Shown here: positions 27,896 through 38,066 of the stretch, piece by piece
Position numbering within the stretch: position 1 is the stretch's first letter
Layout of the letters: the number at the start of each line of letters is the position of its first letter
DNA from: Methylomonas lenta
GTDB taxonomy: Bacteria; Pseudomonadota; Gammaproteobacteria; Methylococcales; Methylomonadaceae
Assembly (NCBI RefSeq): GCF_001644015.1
Contig: NZ_LUUI01000022.1
Span: forward strand, 23,582 to 87,581
Direction of reading: 5' to 3'
Length of the DNA stretch: 64,000 bases
Notes under the pieces: model-generated
Databases searched by the model: none
The model's input: the letters and a program-made list of their open reading frames with translations, nothing else
What the model was told of the DNA's origin: nothing
Program-made: the position numbers and the translations under genes

Positions 27896-28353
27896 ATGCG
27901 GTCCAGAAAATGGGTATTCAGTTTGAGGGCAAAAGTCCGCCAAAGCTCGGCAATCTCGCGTTTAACATCATTTATATAGTCCTTATCTGGCTTATGTTCG
28001 TCGGGAAAGTTGGATAAGGCGCAAGACGTGCGATGTTTATCCACCACAAACAGCAGAAATTCGTCAATAAAGCCCTGAAATGCTGTCAGCAACTGCCGAG
28101 TTAGCTCAGACATGCCGTTATTCACCGGATATTGACGAGTCTCAAACGGTGTGGCATGTAACTGATAAAAAGCCTCATCATAAAATGCCGTCAATACCGC
28201 TAACACATTGCGTTGAAAACAACCCTGCCATTGCTGTCGAGACAGATCATGCGCCAGTCGCTGTTCGTACTGCTGTTTCAGCATAGGTTTGCGTTCGGCA
28301 AGATAACGGCTAAATGCGTCTATTTGGTCTGCGTTTTGCTGTCGATTGTTCAT
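27892..28353 (-). CDS. Hypothetical alpha-helical protein, first gene of the stress operon
   Basis: 153 aa from ATG 28353 (MNNRQQNADQIDAF), chosen because AGGG lies 7-8 nt upstream; the frame is open to 28419. I do not recognise a family. The sequence looks wholly helical and charged (QQYEQRLAHDLSRQQWQG, VKREIAELWRTFALKL), with no signal peptide or membrane segment and a single central Cys pair of low spacing. Its stop overlaps the GST start, so translation is coupled. Confidence 0.65.
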   Translation of the reverse strand: MNNRQQNADQIDAFSRYLAERKPMLKQQYEQRLAHDLSRQQWQGCFQRNVLAVLTAFYDEAFYQLHATPFETRQYPVNNGMSELTRQLLTAFQGFIDEFLLFVVDKHRTSCALSNFPDEHKPDKDYINDVKREIAELWRTFALKLNTHFLDRI

Positions 28354-28621
28354 TACAAGCCCTAGTTCTAAATGTTGTTGAACAATAATGCATTCAAGAT
28401 ATGGGCCATCTCTTGCCATAAACCAAGAGCAAATACGGTGAAATCTGCTGAATAGTTAAAGGCTTTATAACATAAGAGCCTACGAGCTGGGTGAGGTGAT
28501 ATGTCAGAAACTTATAGGCAGATTATTATGTATAAAATCTATATCTCAGTAAATCCTGTTGTTATTCGTGGGTCTTTTTGCAGGGTTTGTAACAATAATC
28601 GTCCAAGACATGCCGGGCTAA

Positions 28622-28831
28622 TCAGTTGCCATTCATTTTTGTGCCCTGCCTGACACGGCGAAACTGACGGGCTATTTCCAGTTCCGCTGCTTGCCAGTCA
28701 TCCTCGTCATGACCGGGGGTAAAGTTTCTTTTTTCCGCCCTGTAGTAAGCATTCACCGAAACCCGCTTATGTAAGTCAACCAGGTCAATATCGTCGGCAT
28801 GATTCAATAATAATCCGTATTTAGTTGTCAT
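28622..28831 (-). CDS. DUF2934 family protein
   Basis: 69 aa. Carries the DUF2934 pattern (RVSVNAYYRAEKR, then GHDEDDWQAAELEI), a short helical domain found in many stress-related bacterial proteins. Function unknown. Stands alone between two same-size gaps, with no clear operon partner. Confidence 0.75.
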   Translation of the reverse strand: MTTKYGLLLNHADDIDLVDLHKRVSVNAYYRAEKRNFTPGHDEDDWQAAELEIARQFRRVRQGTKMNGN

Positions 28832-29019
28832 ATCGTTTCCTTATGAAGCCAAAAAACATAGCGCAGCCAGTAGAAAACAAGTTGGAGTAAGCCTTGCATT
28901 TAAGTGAATAGTGTAAGCTATATGGCTTGATTTGATCTTATCAAACTGTAATTCATAATAGAAAGGACACATGTTCGAACTAGCCTTCATTACTCAATAG
29001 TTCAATCGGAGTTAACAGC

Positions 29020-30375
29020 ATGACGGAACGACGACTGCTAAAGCAATTTTGTACGGCGCGTGACACAAGCGAACGGCTATCGGAGCAGAAGCCGCTAGTG
29101 TTTGTGACCGCCTCGAATGCTTCCGACCCCGCAGTATTCATTGATACTACGGTTAGATTTCAGGAGTTTCTAGGGTTTGGTGGCGCTTTTACAGAAGCTG
29201 CGGCGGTGACGCTGGACAATCTGCCTCGCCACTTGCAGCAAGAAATAATGGAGGCCTATTTTTCGCCGACCAATGGCCACGCTTATAGTTTGTGCCGGAC
29301 CCACATCAATAGCTGCGATTTTGCGCTGGGAAATTATGCCTATGCTGAGCGGGCGGGTGATGTTGATCTGAAACATTTCAGCATTGATCGTGACAGAATA
29401 GCGCTGATTCCAATGATTCATCAGGCTATTAAGCTGTCAGGTGGTCAATTAAAACTTTTCGCTTCCCCCTGGAGTCCGCCAGCCTGGATGAAAACCAATG
29501 GCATGATGAATCGTGGTGGCAAGCTGAAACCGGAATATCGGCAAACCTGGGCCGAATACTATGTGCGCTACATTGAAGCGTATGCGGAGGAGGGGATACC
29601 GATTTGGGGTTTGACGGTGCAGAATGAACCTGAGGCCGCTCAGTCCTGGGATTCCTGTCTGTATACCGGCGAAGAAGAGCGGGATTTTGTCAGGGACTAT
29701 CTCGGCCCAACGCTCCAGTCGGCCGGACTTGGCAGCATTAATGTGATTATTTGGGATCACAATCGAGACCGAATGTTTGAGCGAGCCAAGCTGGTCCTGG
29801 ACGATCCAAATGCCGCCCAGTATGTATGGGGTGTCGGTTTTCATTGGTATTGCGGCGATCATTTCGATAATGTGCAAATGACGCATGAGGCCTATCCCGA
29901 CAAGCACCTGATATTTACCGAAGGATGCCAGGAAGGCGGGCCGCATCTGGGTTCGTGGGATACCGGAGAGCGTTATGCGCGTTCCATCATTAACGATCTG
30001 AATCGCTGGACAGAGGCATGGGTGGATTGGAATATGGTGCTGGATGAAACCGGCGGACCCAATCATGTGAACAATTTATGTAGCGCTCCCATCATTGCCG
30101 ACACCCATAATGCAAAAATACTCTATCAAAGTTCTTATTACTACATAGGCCATTTCTGCCGATTTATTCGCCCCGGCGCCTGCCGAGTGGCTTGCGCCAA
30201 AACACACGATAGCCTGGAGTCGACCGCATTTTTGAATACCGATGGCACAGTAGCCGTGGTAGTGCTGAATCGCAGCGAGCAAGCAATCGACTTTTTACTA
30301 AAAGTCCAGGGATTGGAGGCCAAGACCTCAATACCTGCTCGTGGAATCAAGACGTTGCTTTTTGAAGACTGCTGA
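29020..30375 (+). CDS. GH30 family beta-glucan hydrolase
   Basis: 451 aa. GH30 TIM barrel: FQEFLGFGGAFTEAAA, LFASPWSPPAWMKTN, acid/base Glu203 in LTVQNEPEAAQ, GFHWYCGD and nucleophile Glu301 in LIFTEGCQEGG, then the short beta-sandwich domain. No signal peptide, so cytoplasmic, unusual for a polysaccharide hydrolase. GH30 enzymes cut beta-1,6-glucan, glucosylceramide or xylan; the exact substrate cannot be told. GGAG lies 8 nt before the ATG. It leads a cluster with a phosphorylase and a second GH30. Confidence 0.9.
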   Translation: MTERRLLKQFCTARDTSERLSEQKPLVFVTASNASDPAVFIDTTVRFQEFLGFGGAFTEAAAVTLDNLPRHLQQEIMEAYFSPTNGHAYSLCRTHINSCDFALGNYAYAERAGDVDLKHFSIDRDRIALIPMIHQAIKLSGGQLKLFASPWSPPAWMKTNGMMNRGGKLKPEYRQTWAEYYVRYIEAYAEEGIPIWGLTVQNEPEAAQSWDSCLYTGEEERDFVRDYLGPTLQSAGLGSINVIIWDHNRDRMFERAKLVLDDPNAAQYVWGVGFHWYCGDHFDNVQMTHEAYPDKHLIFTEGCQEGGPHLGSWDTGERYARSIINDLNRWTEAWVDWNMVLDETGGPNHVNNLCSAPIIADTHNAKILYQSSYYYIGHFCRFIRPGACRVACAKTHDSLESTAFLNTDGTVAVVVLNRSEQAIDFLLKVQGLEAKTSIPARGIKTLLFEDC

Positions 30376-30506
30376 TGCAGCCAATCCAAATAGGCGTCGA
30401 ATTGCTGGATTACACATAATATTTCGTACCTTCTTATCAGCATGGGTAATTCTGTTTCGGGGCCTTACGATGCCTTACTGGCTATTCAAAATGACGGTGT
30501 AACGAT

Positions 30507-33500
30507 ATGACTAAACCCTATTATCTTAGCGATGGCGATAATCGCTTTATTATCGAGCAGTATAACGACCGCGCGGCCTTCGCCAGTTTTTTGCCCGGTA
30601 TTGCCGGTACCAAGGGTCGCCCGGCCTGGGTTTTTTATGTCAACCGCGGCCAGGCCATTGCCAGTTTCGGCGTGCGTAACAAAGACGGGGCGTTTTTGGA
30701 GTTTTATCCTGCCGATAAAGCCTATCAGCTGACGCCTGCGCGTGGTTTTCGCACTTTTCTCAAAATCACCAGCGGCGATAGCCTGCTCAGCCATGAACCG
30801 TTTCAGCGCGGAGCCGATTCAGCAGTATCTCAACGCCTGTATGTTTCGCCTCATGAGGTTGGCGTGGAAGAAATCAATCCAGGCTTGGGGCTGAGCATTC
30901 GGGCCGATATGTTGACGCTGCCCGAGGCTGCCGTGGCTGGGTTGCTACGTCGAGTCGAACTGGTGAATACCTCAGGCCAGAGCCAAACGATAGAAATTGT
31001 GGATGGTTTGCCGCAAGTGCTGCCCTATGGCCAAAATCAATGGGGGGTGAAATTCATGAGTCGAACCTCGGAAGCCTTCATGCGGGTCGAGGCTGTTGAG
31101 CAAAATCTGGCCTTTTACCGCTTGAAGGTGTGGCCAACTGATAGCCCGCAAGTAGAGCCGGTAATTCCAGGCAATTTCTTTGCCGGATTTTTGCGCGGCC
31201 AGCGCACCCGCGTGTTAGTGGACCCGGAAAGGGTTTTTGGTTTGGCAGGTGATTTTTCACGGCCGGAAAGATTTTTTTCCGCCGATGCGTTGGATTTCGA
31301 TCATCAGGTGACAGCTAATCAAACTCCCTCGGCTTTTCAGGCTATGACACTGACATTACAACCGGGCGAAAGCCAAGTGTTTTATGGTTTATACGGCCAT
31401 GCAGAGTCATGGGCGGTACTTGAACAATTTCTGGCTGATTCGGATACCGATTGGGAAGCTTATTTCGAGGCCAAACGAGCGGACAATCGTGGCTTGATTG
31501 AAGGCATCACGCAGCGGGTTTTTAGCGCGACGGCGCAACCGCTTTTCGACGCGCATGTTAGGCAGTGTTATCTAGACAACGGTTTGCGCGGTGGATTTCC
31601 TACCCGTGTGCCGGGCGGGCCGCTGTTGTATTTGTTTGGTCGCAAGCATGGCGATCTGGAAAGAGATTATAACGATTTCCTATTACAGGATTCTCCCTAC
31701 TCTGAAGGTAACGGTGATTTTCGCGATGTATTGCAAAACCGTCGGCTGGATTTGTTCTTTGATCCTGCTCTGGATAGCAAAAACATCCGCTATTTTTTCA
31801 ACCTGATTCAGCCGGACGGCTACAACCCCTGCTTGTTAAGAAACTCACGTTTTGTGGTGGACACACCTGCAGACTTTGCGCATTATTTTCCCCGCTTTGC
31901 CGACCTGGAAGCCTTGCTGACGCGTGAATTCAAATACGCAGAATTATGGCTGGCGCTCGCATCTGTAAACGAAAATCCTGAATCCATTATTGCAGACATT
32001 CTGGCGCAAGCCGAAGAAGTGGAAGATGCCGAATTCGACCGCGGCTATTGGTCGGATCACTGGACTTATTTGGTGGATTTACTTATTAGCTATGCAGCAA
32101 TTTACCCAGACCGGCTGGCAGGCTTGTTTCAGGAAAATACTTACAGTTTTTTTGATTCCAGCCATTTTGTGCTGCCCCGATCCGGAAAATATCTGCTGAC
32201 GCCTGATGGCGTCAGGCAGTTCGGCGCAGTGCAGGCATCGCCGGAAAAGCAAGCCTTGATCGAGTCCCGGTCTCGGCGTCGTTACCAGGTAAGAGCAGGA
32301 TTTGGCCAAGGCGAGATTGTCAATACCACGCTACTGGGCAAAATCATTACGCTGGTGGTTAATAAACTGGCCACACTCGATCCCTTCGGGGTAGGGATAG
32401 AAATGGAGGCGGATCGCCCGGGCTGGTGTGATGCTTTGAATGGTTTGCCGGGTATTTTGGGATCTTCCGTGAACGAAACCATTGAGCTGAAACGCTTGGT
32501 GGATTTTAGCCGGACCGTCCTGGCCGAGATTGAGGGTGTATTGTGCTTGCCGGTGGAATTGGCGGATTTTGTGTCGGTTTTGGATACTCTTTTACAGCAA
32601 CCTAAGCTGACGCCAGAGTTGTTTTGGCAGCAAAGCGGGCTTCAGAAACAGGCTTATCGGGAAAAAGTATTCATGGGCTTTGCCGGGGCTGAGCGCGACT
32701 TATCATTTACCGCTGTGCAGAGCTTTTTAGAAAAAGTATCCAGTTATCTGGATACGGCCATTGCCAAGGCCTACACACCAGAAGGGATCGTGACTTATTT
32801 TGCCTATCAGGCAGAGCAATATCACGAAATTGAGGATGGCCGGGCTGAGGTCGTCAGCTTTCGTCAACAGCCGCTAGCGTTATTTCTGGAAGGCTTTGTG
32901 CACGCCCTGCGCGTTGCAAAACCTCAGGAAGTTCAGGCGTTATTTGCTGCAGTGCGTAATTCCGAACTCTTCGATCAGAAATTGGGCATGTATCGCCTGA
33001 ATGTCCCGCTGGGCGAAAATGCCCTGGCACTGGGGCGGATCGGTGTATTCAATTATGGCTGGTTAGAGAATGGCTCAATTTTTTTGCATATGCATTATAA
33101 GTTTGTGTTGGAAATGGTGCGGGCCGGGCTAATCGAGGCGTTTTACCGCGACATGGATAAACTGCTGGTGGCGTTTCATGATCCCAACGAGTATGGGCGT
33201 AACCCCATCGAAAACTGCAGTTTTTTGGTCAGTAGTGGATTTGCGGTTGACCCTCGACAACACGGGCGGGGTTGTGTTGCGCGACTTTCCGGCGCTACCG
33301 TAGAATTTTTGCACCTATGGATTCATTTATTCCTGGGACCGGCGCCCTTCGTATTAGAAGCTGGCCGCTTAGTGTTTAAACCACAGCCCGCGCTGTCTAA
33401 GACATTTTTCTCAACGGACGCGCAATACGTCGATTTTTTCGATGTTAAAGAATTATTGCCAGCCAACACAGCTGCGTGTGCTTTTTTGGGCACGACGTTA

Positions 33501-33707
33501 CTGGTTTACCTCAACCCCACACGCCAGGACACTTTTGGCGACAATGCCGTGCAACCCTGGCGCTATCAGTTGTATGGGCGGGACGACAGTAAACAGACAG
33601 TGGAAGCCAACAAGCTGGAAGATCAAGCCGCGGAAGCGATTCGCCTCGGCTGTTTTCGGCGTGTCGATGTGTTGCTGCAGATGGATTCTGGCAGTCATGC
33701 TAAATAA
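30507..33707 (+). CDS. Large GH94-clan glycoside phosphorylase candidate (GH149/GH161-like)
   Basis: 1066 aa, no signal peptide. Starts with a galactose-mutarotase-like beta-sandwich (RFIIEQYNDRAAFASFLPG, WVFYVNRGQAIASFG), followed by an (alpha/alpha)6 barrel with GNGDFRDVLQNRR (~400-412) and WSDHWTYLVDLL (~515-526), the latter resembling the active-site stretch of beta-1,3-oligoglucan phosphorylases. Such enzymes release glucose 1-phosphate from beta-glucan ends without ATP. Sandwiched between two GH30 genes, 22 nt before the second. Assignment to a numbered family is from memory of motif shape and length, not a search. Confidence 0.65.
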   Translation: MTKPYYLSDGDNRFIIEQYNDRAAFASFLPGIAGTKGRPAWVFYVNRGQAIASFGVRNKDGAFLEFYPADKAYQLTPARGFRTFLKITSGDSLLSHEPFQRGADSAVSQRLYVSPHEVGVEEINPGLGLSIRADMLTLPEAAVAGLLRRVELVNTSGQSQTIEIVDGLPQVLPYGQNQWGVKFMSRTSEAFMRVEAVEQNLAFYRLKVWPTDSPQVEPVIPGNFFAGFLRGQRTRVLVDPERVFGLAGDFSRPERFFSADALDFDHQVTANQTPSAFQAMTLTLQPGESQVFYGLYGHAESWAVLEQFLADSDTDWEAYFEAKRADNRGLIEGITQRVFSATAQPLFDAHVRQCYLDNGLRGGFPTRVPGGPLLYLFGRKHGDLERDYNDFLLQDSPYSEGNGDFRDVLQNRRLDLFFDPALDSKNIRYFFNLIQPDGYNPCLLRNSRFVVDTPADFAHYFPRFADLEALLTREFKYAELWLALASVNENPESIIADILAQAEEVEDAEFDRGYWSDHWTYLVDLLISYAAIYPDRLAGLFQENTYSFFDSSHFVLPRSGKYLLTPDGVRQFGAVQASPEKQALIESRSRRRYQVRAGFGQGEIVNTTLLGKIITLVVNKLATLDPFGVGIEMEADRPGWCDALNGLPGILGSSVNETIELKRLVDFSRTVLAEIEGVLCLPVELADFVSVLDTLLQQPKLTPELFWQQSGLQKQAYREKVFMGFAGAERDLSFTAVQSFLEKVSSYLDTAIAKAYTPEGIVTYFAYQAEQYHEIEDGRAEVVSFRQQPLALFLEGFVHALRVAKPQEVQALFAAVRNSELFDQKLGMYRLNVPLGENALALGRIGVFNYGWLENGSIFLHMHYKFVLEMVRAGLIEAFYRDMDKLLVAFHDPNEYGRNPIENCSFLVSSGFAVDPRQHGRGCVARLSGATVEFLHLWIHLFLGPAPFVLEAGRLVFKPQPALSKTFFSTDAQYVDFFDVKELLPANTAACAFLGTTLLVYLNPTRQDTFGDNAVQPWRYQLYGRDDSKQTVEANKLEDQAAEAIRLGCFRRVDVLLQMDSGSHAK

Positions 33708-33728
33708 TATTTCGTAAAGAGTGCTTTT

Positions 33729-35117
33729 ATGTCGGAAAAATCGAATGTTTTGCTGCCCGCTGAGTCGCTTGTTGAGGATGCTTATTCCTTGGCGGTTTGG
33801 TTAACTTGCGCGGATCAAAGTGCATTGTTTCAACGCCAAGCGCAGGATCTTCGTTTCAGCAATATTAGCTATGATTTACCGGCGATCATGGTAGATGCTG
33901 AGCAGACATTTCAAGTTATGGAAGGCTTTGGTTTTTCTTTGACCGGCGGCAGTGCCATGCTTATCAGTCGTTTGCCTGACGCAGTCAAAAATGCACTACT
34001 ACAGGAATTGTTCGCGCCTGCTGCTGACGGTATCGGCGTCAGTTTCCTGCGGCTGAGTATTGCTGCATCCGATCTGAGTGAGCGTAGCTATTCCTATGAC
34101 GATAGGCCGGATGGACAAGCTGACTTCGAGCTTGCATATTTCGATATTGAAGCAGGGGATAGGGAGGTCATTCCGCTGTTAGAGGAAATTCTGGCCATCA
34201 ACCCTGCTGTAAAGATCATGGCCACGGCTTGGTCGGCGCCGCGATGGATGAAGACCAACCAAAGCTTTGTCGGTGGCAAATTGAGGCCGGATTGTTATGG
34301 GGTTTACGCAGCTTATCTAGTCAAATATCTGGAGGCCATGCGCGGTAGAGGCATTACTATTCATGCCATCACGCCACAGAACGAGCCGCTGAACCAAAAA
34401 AATGACCCTAGTATGCTGATGGATGCGAGTGAACAAGTTGAATTCATCAAACATCACCTGGGGCCAACCTTAGCGCAAGCCGGTTTAGACGATGTGGAGC
34501 TGTTTTGTTGGGACCACAATTGCGATGTAAAAGCTTACCCATTAACGGTTTTTGCCGATGCCGAGGCGCGCCAATATCTGGCTGGTTCGGCTTGGCATCT
34601 CTACGGGGGCGATATTTCTGTGCTGTCCGAGGTGCATCAGGCGTACCCTGAGATGAAGCTATATTTTACCGAGCAATGGGTGGGCTCTGATGGTCAGTTT
34701 GCGGATGATTTATGGTGGCATCTGAGAAATGTTTTGATAGGCTCTATTCGTAATTGGAGTCAGGTGGTGCTGGAATGGAATCTGGCCTCCGATCCTTTCT
34801 GTGGTCCACATACGAAAGGGGGTGAAGCCCGTTGTGTCGGCGCTTTGACCATTGGTGACGAGGTGACTCGTAACGTAGCCTACTACGTGATCGCGCATGC
34901 CGCAAAACATGTGCGTCCAGGTTCGGTGAGGATTTATTCCGATACACAAACCGCTTTGGCTAATGTGGCTTTTCTGACGCCTAGCGGCCATGTCGTGCTG
35001 ATTGTGCTGAATGATGGCGTGCAAGCTGAATCGTTTTGTATCAGTTACCGGAATAAAAACGCTGTTGCCCATTTGTCTGCAGGCACTGTGGCTACCTATG
35101 TCTGGCGTGCAGCATAG
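33729..35117 (+). CDS. GH30 family beta-glucan hydrolase, second copy
   Basis: 462 aa. GH30 with MEGFGFSLTGGSA, KIMATAWSAPRWMKTN, acid/base Glu219 in ITPQNEPLNQKN, AWHLYGGD and nucleophile Glu315 in LYFTEQWVG; the pattern looks like subfamily 3 beta-1,6-glucanases. No signal peptide. Only moderately similar to the first GH30, so the two are not a recent duplication and may cut different linkages. 22 nt after the phosphorylase. Confidence 0.9.
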   Translation: MSEKSNVLLPAESLVEDAYSLAVWLTCADQSALFQRQAQDLRFSNISYDLPAIMVDAEQTFQVMEGFGFSLTGGSAMLISRLPDAVKNALLQELFAPAADGIGVSFLRLSIAASDLSERSYSYDDRPDGQADFELAYFDIEAGDREVIPLLEEILAINPAVKIMATAWSAPRWMKTNQSFVGGKLRPDCYGVYAAYLVKYLEAMRGRGITIHAITPQNEPLNQKNDPSMLMDASEQVEFIKHHLGPTLAQAGLDDVELFCWDHNCDVKAYPLTVFADAEARQYLAGSAWHLYGGDISVLSEVHQAYPEMKLYFTEQWVGSDGQFADDLWWHLRNVLIGSIRNWSQVVLEWNLASDPFCGPHTKGGEARCVGALTIGDEVTRNVAYYVIAHAAKHVRPGSVRIYSDTQTALANVAFLTPSGHVVLIVLNDGVQAESFCISYRNKNAVAHLSAGTVATYVWRAA

Positions 35118-35288
35118 GTTTCGCGCAAGGCCAGAAATGTTGGGATTGCTGTCAATCTGGCAGGCTGTCTTCTGGTTGAACAGTTTTTTCTCGGAAAATG
35201 CAGATTATTCGAGGTGCAAGCTGCATCGACGCTGAATCTATCCGCTAATTGGTGCATAATCTCGGCTGGATTTATTTAGGATATCGAT

Positions 35289-36881
35289 ATGCAAATAGCA
35301 GAACACTACGCTAAACCAGTGTTTGGCAAGCTGGGTGGCTTTTTTCAGCGCGCCAACGATTTTAAAGATACCTTTGGCCTACGCTGGGGCAGAATAGAGT
35401 TTGATATGTTTCATGGCATGTCGGCTAATTTAAAAGTGATTTTGTGGGTTTATCGCGATCATGTCTGCGAAAAGTATATCGTGGATACCGATGCCTTCGA
35501 TATTCATTGGGACAGGCATAAACGCGCCACGCGCGATTTTTTTGTTCTTCCCAACTCTGTGCATTTCGGCAAGATCAACTGCATCAAGTTTTCCTTTATT
35601 GTGCATCTGGGTGAGCATTCGATTGCCTCGCGCAGCGAATATATCTTTATGGACTGGTATCAGTTGCAGGATGGATATCATCAGCAGCGCAGTATCAGCG
35701 AAGATCATGCTACCCCCAATTATTTTCGTACCTATGAACTGAATGCGGGTGAATTACAATCCGATGTCGATTGGTACAATCATCATTTTCATGCCTTAAA
35801 TCTGATACCCAAATTTACCAAAGGCCAGCAGTATCATCCTTATCATCCCAAGCGTTTTATTCATGACCATATCGACAAGGTCATCAGAAGTAAGCACGAA
35901 AATCCCAACCGACTGTGTACCATTAAAGTCAGTGTCGACTGTATTGATGATCATGATTTTGTCAATCATCTGATTCATGCCAGCCATCAAGGTGTGTGGG
36001 TGCAATGTATCGTGGATTGGCGCAAAATGACGCTGACCAATAATCAGACTTACGCCAACCTGAAACGCACTGGCATCGAATTGATAGGCGTGTTTTGTAC
36101 GCCCAAGCATCATCTGATCGAAGTTGAGCCCGACATGCATACCAAATTCATCATTTTTAACGATGAGGATTGCATTCTGGGCTCGTTCAATATCACTTTT
36201 GATCGTTGGTGGGCCAATTGGGAGTCTGGTATGTCGTTCCATTCCAAAGGCGTGTGTCGATTGCTGGATAATATTTTTCAGAGTCAGCGCGGTGGCGTTA
36301 TTCAAAAATACGGTATCGATCCGCTGAGCCCTTTCAATTTGCTATATACCTTTGGTCGTCACACCATGGCCAATGGTCAGGTGTATAAGCCGCATCATGC
36401 CATTCTGGCCGAAATTCACCGGGCACGGCATTCGATTAAAATTTGCCTGTTTTTAATTGGCGATTTGCTGGGCGATCATCACGATAGCGTGGTAAACGCT
36501 TTGATTCAGGCCAAAGAGCGTGGCGTTGATGTGCAGATTTTATTTAATGGGCATTTAGCCCGTCAGGGTCGTATTGGTGTTGAAAGGTCAATGCACGATG
36601 AATTGAACCGGCCTTTGCTGCCGGCAGTACAGCGTTTAAAGTGGGGAGGCGTGCGTGTTGGCTTGGTTTACGGTCAGGATGATCATCCGGTGCCGTATTC
36701 ACCTATCCATTCCAAGTATTGTGTTATCGACGATTACATTGTTATCGAAGGCAGTTTTAACTGGTACAACACTTCGGTATTTTCTCACGATCTGATAGTC
36801 GTAGCCGCTAACCATGAGGTGGCTAAACCCTATTTATATGAGTTCGATCAGATTCAACGATCATTTAGAGTGTTTTATTAA
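35289..36881 (+). CDS. Phospholipase D-like protein with two HKD sites
   Basis: 530 aa. Two catalytic HxKx4D blocks: MHTKFIIFNDED (~283-294) with LGSFNITF, and IHSKYCVIDD (~473-482) with EGSFNWYN. The first ~180 residues form a separate domain rich in aromatic and His residues that I do not recognise. No signal peptide or membrane helix. The family includes cardiolipin synthases, phospholipases and nucleases; the lack of membrane segments argues against a classical cardiolipin synthase. Follows the glucan cluster by 171 nt on the same strand. Confidence 0.8.
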   Translation: MQIAEHYAKPVFGKLGGFFQRANDFKDTFGLRWGRIEFDMFHGMSANLKVILWVYRDHVCEKYIVDTDAFDIHWDRHKRATRDFFVLPNSVHFGKINCIKFSFIVHLGEHSIASRSEYIFMDWYQLQDGYHQQRSISEDHATPNYFRTYELNAGELQSDVDWYNHHFHALNLIPKFTKGQQYHPYHPKRFIHDHIDKVIRSKHENPNRLCTIKVSVDCIDDHDFVNHLIHASHQGVWVQCIVDWRKMTLTNNQTYANLKRTGIELIGVFCTPKHHLIEVEPDMHTKFIIFNDEDCILGSFNITFDRWWANWESGMSFHSKGVCRLLDNIFQSQRGGVIQKYGIDPLSPFNLLYTFGRHTMANGQVYKPHHAILAEIHRARHSIKICLFLIGDLLGDHHDSVVNALIQAKERGVDVQILFNGHLARQGRIGVERSMHDELNRPLLPAVQRLKWGGVRVGLVYGQDDHPVPYSPIHSKYCVIDDYIVIEGSFNWYNTSVFSHDLIVVAANHEVAKPYLYEFDQIQRSFRVFY

Positions 36882-37136
36882 TTAAAATGATTGTCGGTAA
36901 ATGGCAGTCGGCATAATTTTCTCTGTTTTACTTAATCAGTTTTCGGGGTAATTTTGCTGGTGGCTGTTGATTTTTAATTTCAATAAATTATTGAATTAAA
37001 TAAAGGGTGTGTTTAAAAAACTATTAATCACTTAGCCTGGTTATTCTGTTGCTCATTAGGTAAGTGCGTTTCGCATTTTGAAAGCGTTGCATTTTCCCAA
37101 GTATTTTTTGGTTAGCTTTAGAGGCTTTCGTTAAAT

Positions 37137-38066
37137 ATGTTTAAAAATAATAATAATAAAAAATTAAATCGTAGAGCAGCTTTTCGGATCTATGAGCAGG
37201 CTAATCTTTTCTATCAAAAAATTGACTCTAATCAAGTTAGCGAAACGCAGCCTGGGTTCGAGAATCTTTTACTAGGTAGTCATCAAGCTAAGGAGTTGGG
37301 GCAACTCAATTCAGTTGCGGAAAGCTCAGGAGGTGATGTCTCTCTTCCTAGCTCCATAAGCCAGGAAAATGATACGCTGAATGTGAATATCAGTTCTACA
37401 GGTATTGCGTTTACCTGTAAAGATAAACTGGAAATTGGCGATTATCTAATGATCAGGATATTGTTGTTATCCAATATGACCTTGATTATGGCCTGCTGTA
37501 AAGTCGTTTATTCTAAACCGAGTAATCCTTATGAGAAAAACCAGTATCCGTTTTTAACGGGCGTTCAATTTATTAATTTAACATCTGAAGACACTAAGTT
37601 ATTGGTTGATCATGTTAGCAGAAGAAAGAAACAGCAGCTGTTTTTGGCCGGATTGATGATCAGTATTTTTATGACAATACTGGCAATACCTGAGGAGATT
37701 TTTAATTTAGTATTGGATTTAAGTGATAAGCTATTAGATGTAATTGTAGAAACAGTTTATATAATATTTGATTACATGGATGTTGGCTTGGGACATGTTA
37801 TCAAATATTTATTTAATGTTAGTCCGCATGGCAGGCAGATGATTGGTTTTTATGTCTTGTTAGCTATTCAATTAGTCTCATTAATTGTGTTCTTGCGTGT
37901 CATCGTTTCAGCTTGTATGCGTTTAGGTCAAAATCTAGTGGCCTATGTATCGCGTAAAAAAGCCAGTGTTCTTTATTATTGGGGGCGGCAAACCCTGTTA
38001 AACAAAATTAAAATGACTGGTATAGGGGTGCTCGCAATCAGCTGTTATGTTTTGTTTGCTGTTTGA
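37137..38066 (+). CDS. PilZ-domain membrane protein
   Basis: 309 aa. N-terminal PilZ domain: RRAAFR with R13-x3-R17, and the N-x-S-x-x-G motif in NVNISSTGIAF. These bind c-di-GMP. A ~55-residue insertion lies between the two motifs. The C-terminal half has hydrophobic segments (LFLAGLMISIFMTILAIP, IGFYVLLAIQLVSLIVFL, IGVLAISCYVLFAV), so it is inner-membrane anchored. Monocistronic. Likely a c-di-GMP receiver for surface or motility behaviour. Confidence 0.85.
   Translation: MFKNNNNKKLNRRAAFRIYEQANLFYQKIDSNQVSETQPGFENLLLGSHQAKELGQLNSVAESSGGDVSLPSSISQENDTLNVNISSTGIAFTCKDKLEIGDYLMIRILLLSNMTLIMACCKVVYSKPSNPYEKNQYPFLTGVQFINLTSEDTKLLVDHVSRRKKQQLFLAGLMISIFMTILAIPEEIFNLVLDLSDKLLDVIVETVYIIFDYMDVGLGHVIKYLFNVSPHGRQMIGFYVLLAIQLVSLIVFLRVIVSACMRLGQNLVAYVSRKKASVLYYWGRQTLLNKIKMTGIGVLAISCYVLFAV

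Noticed and set aside
29449-30066. 205-aa minus-strand ORF in the first GH30 gene
   Set aside because: Antisense to a gene with intact catalytic motifs; no family resemblance or ribosome site.
35796-36305. 169-aa minus-strand ORF in the PLD gene
   Set aside because: Antisense shadow of the HKD-bearing frame.
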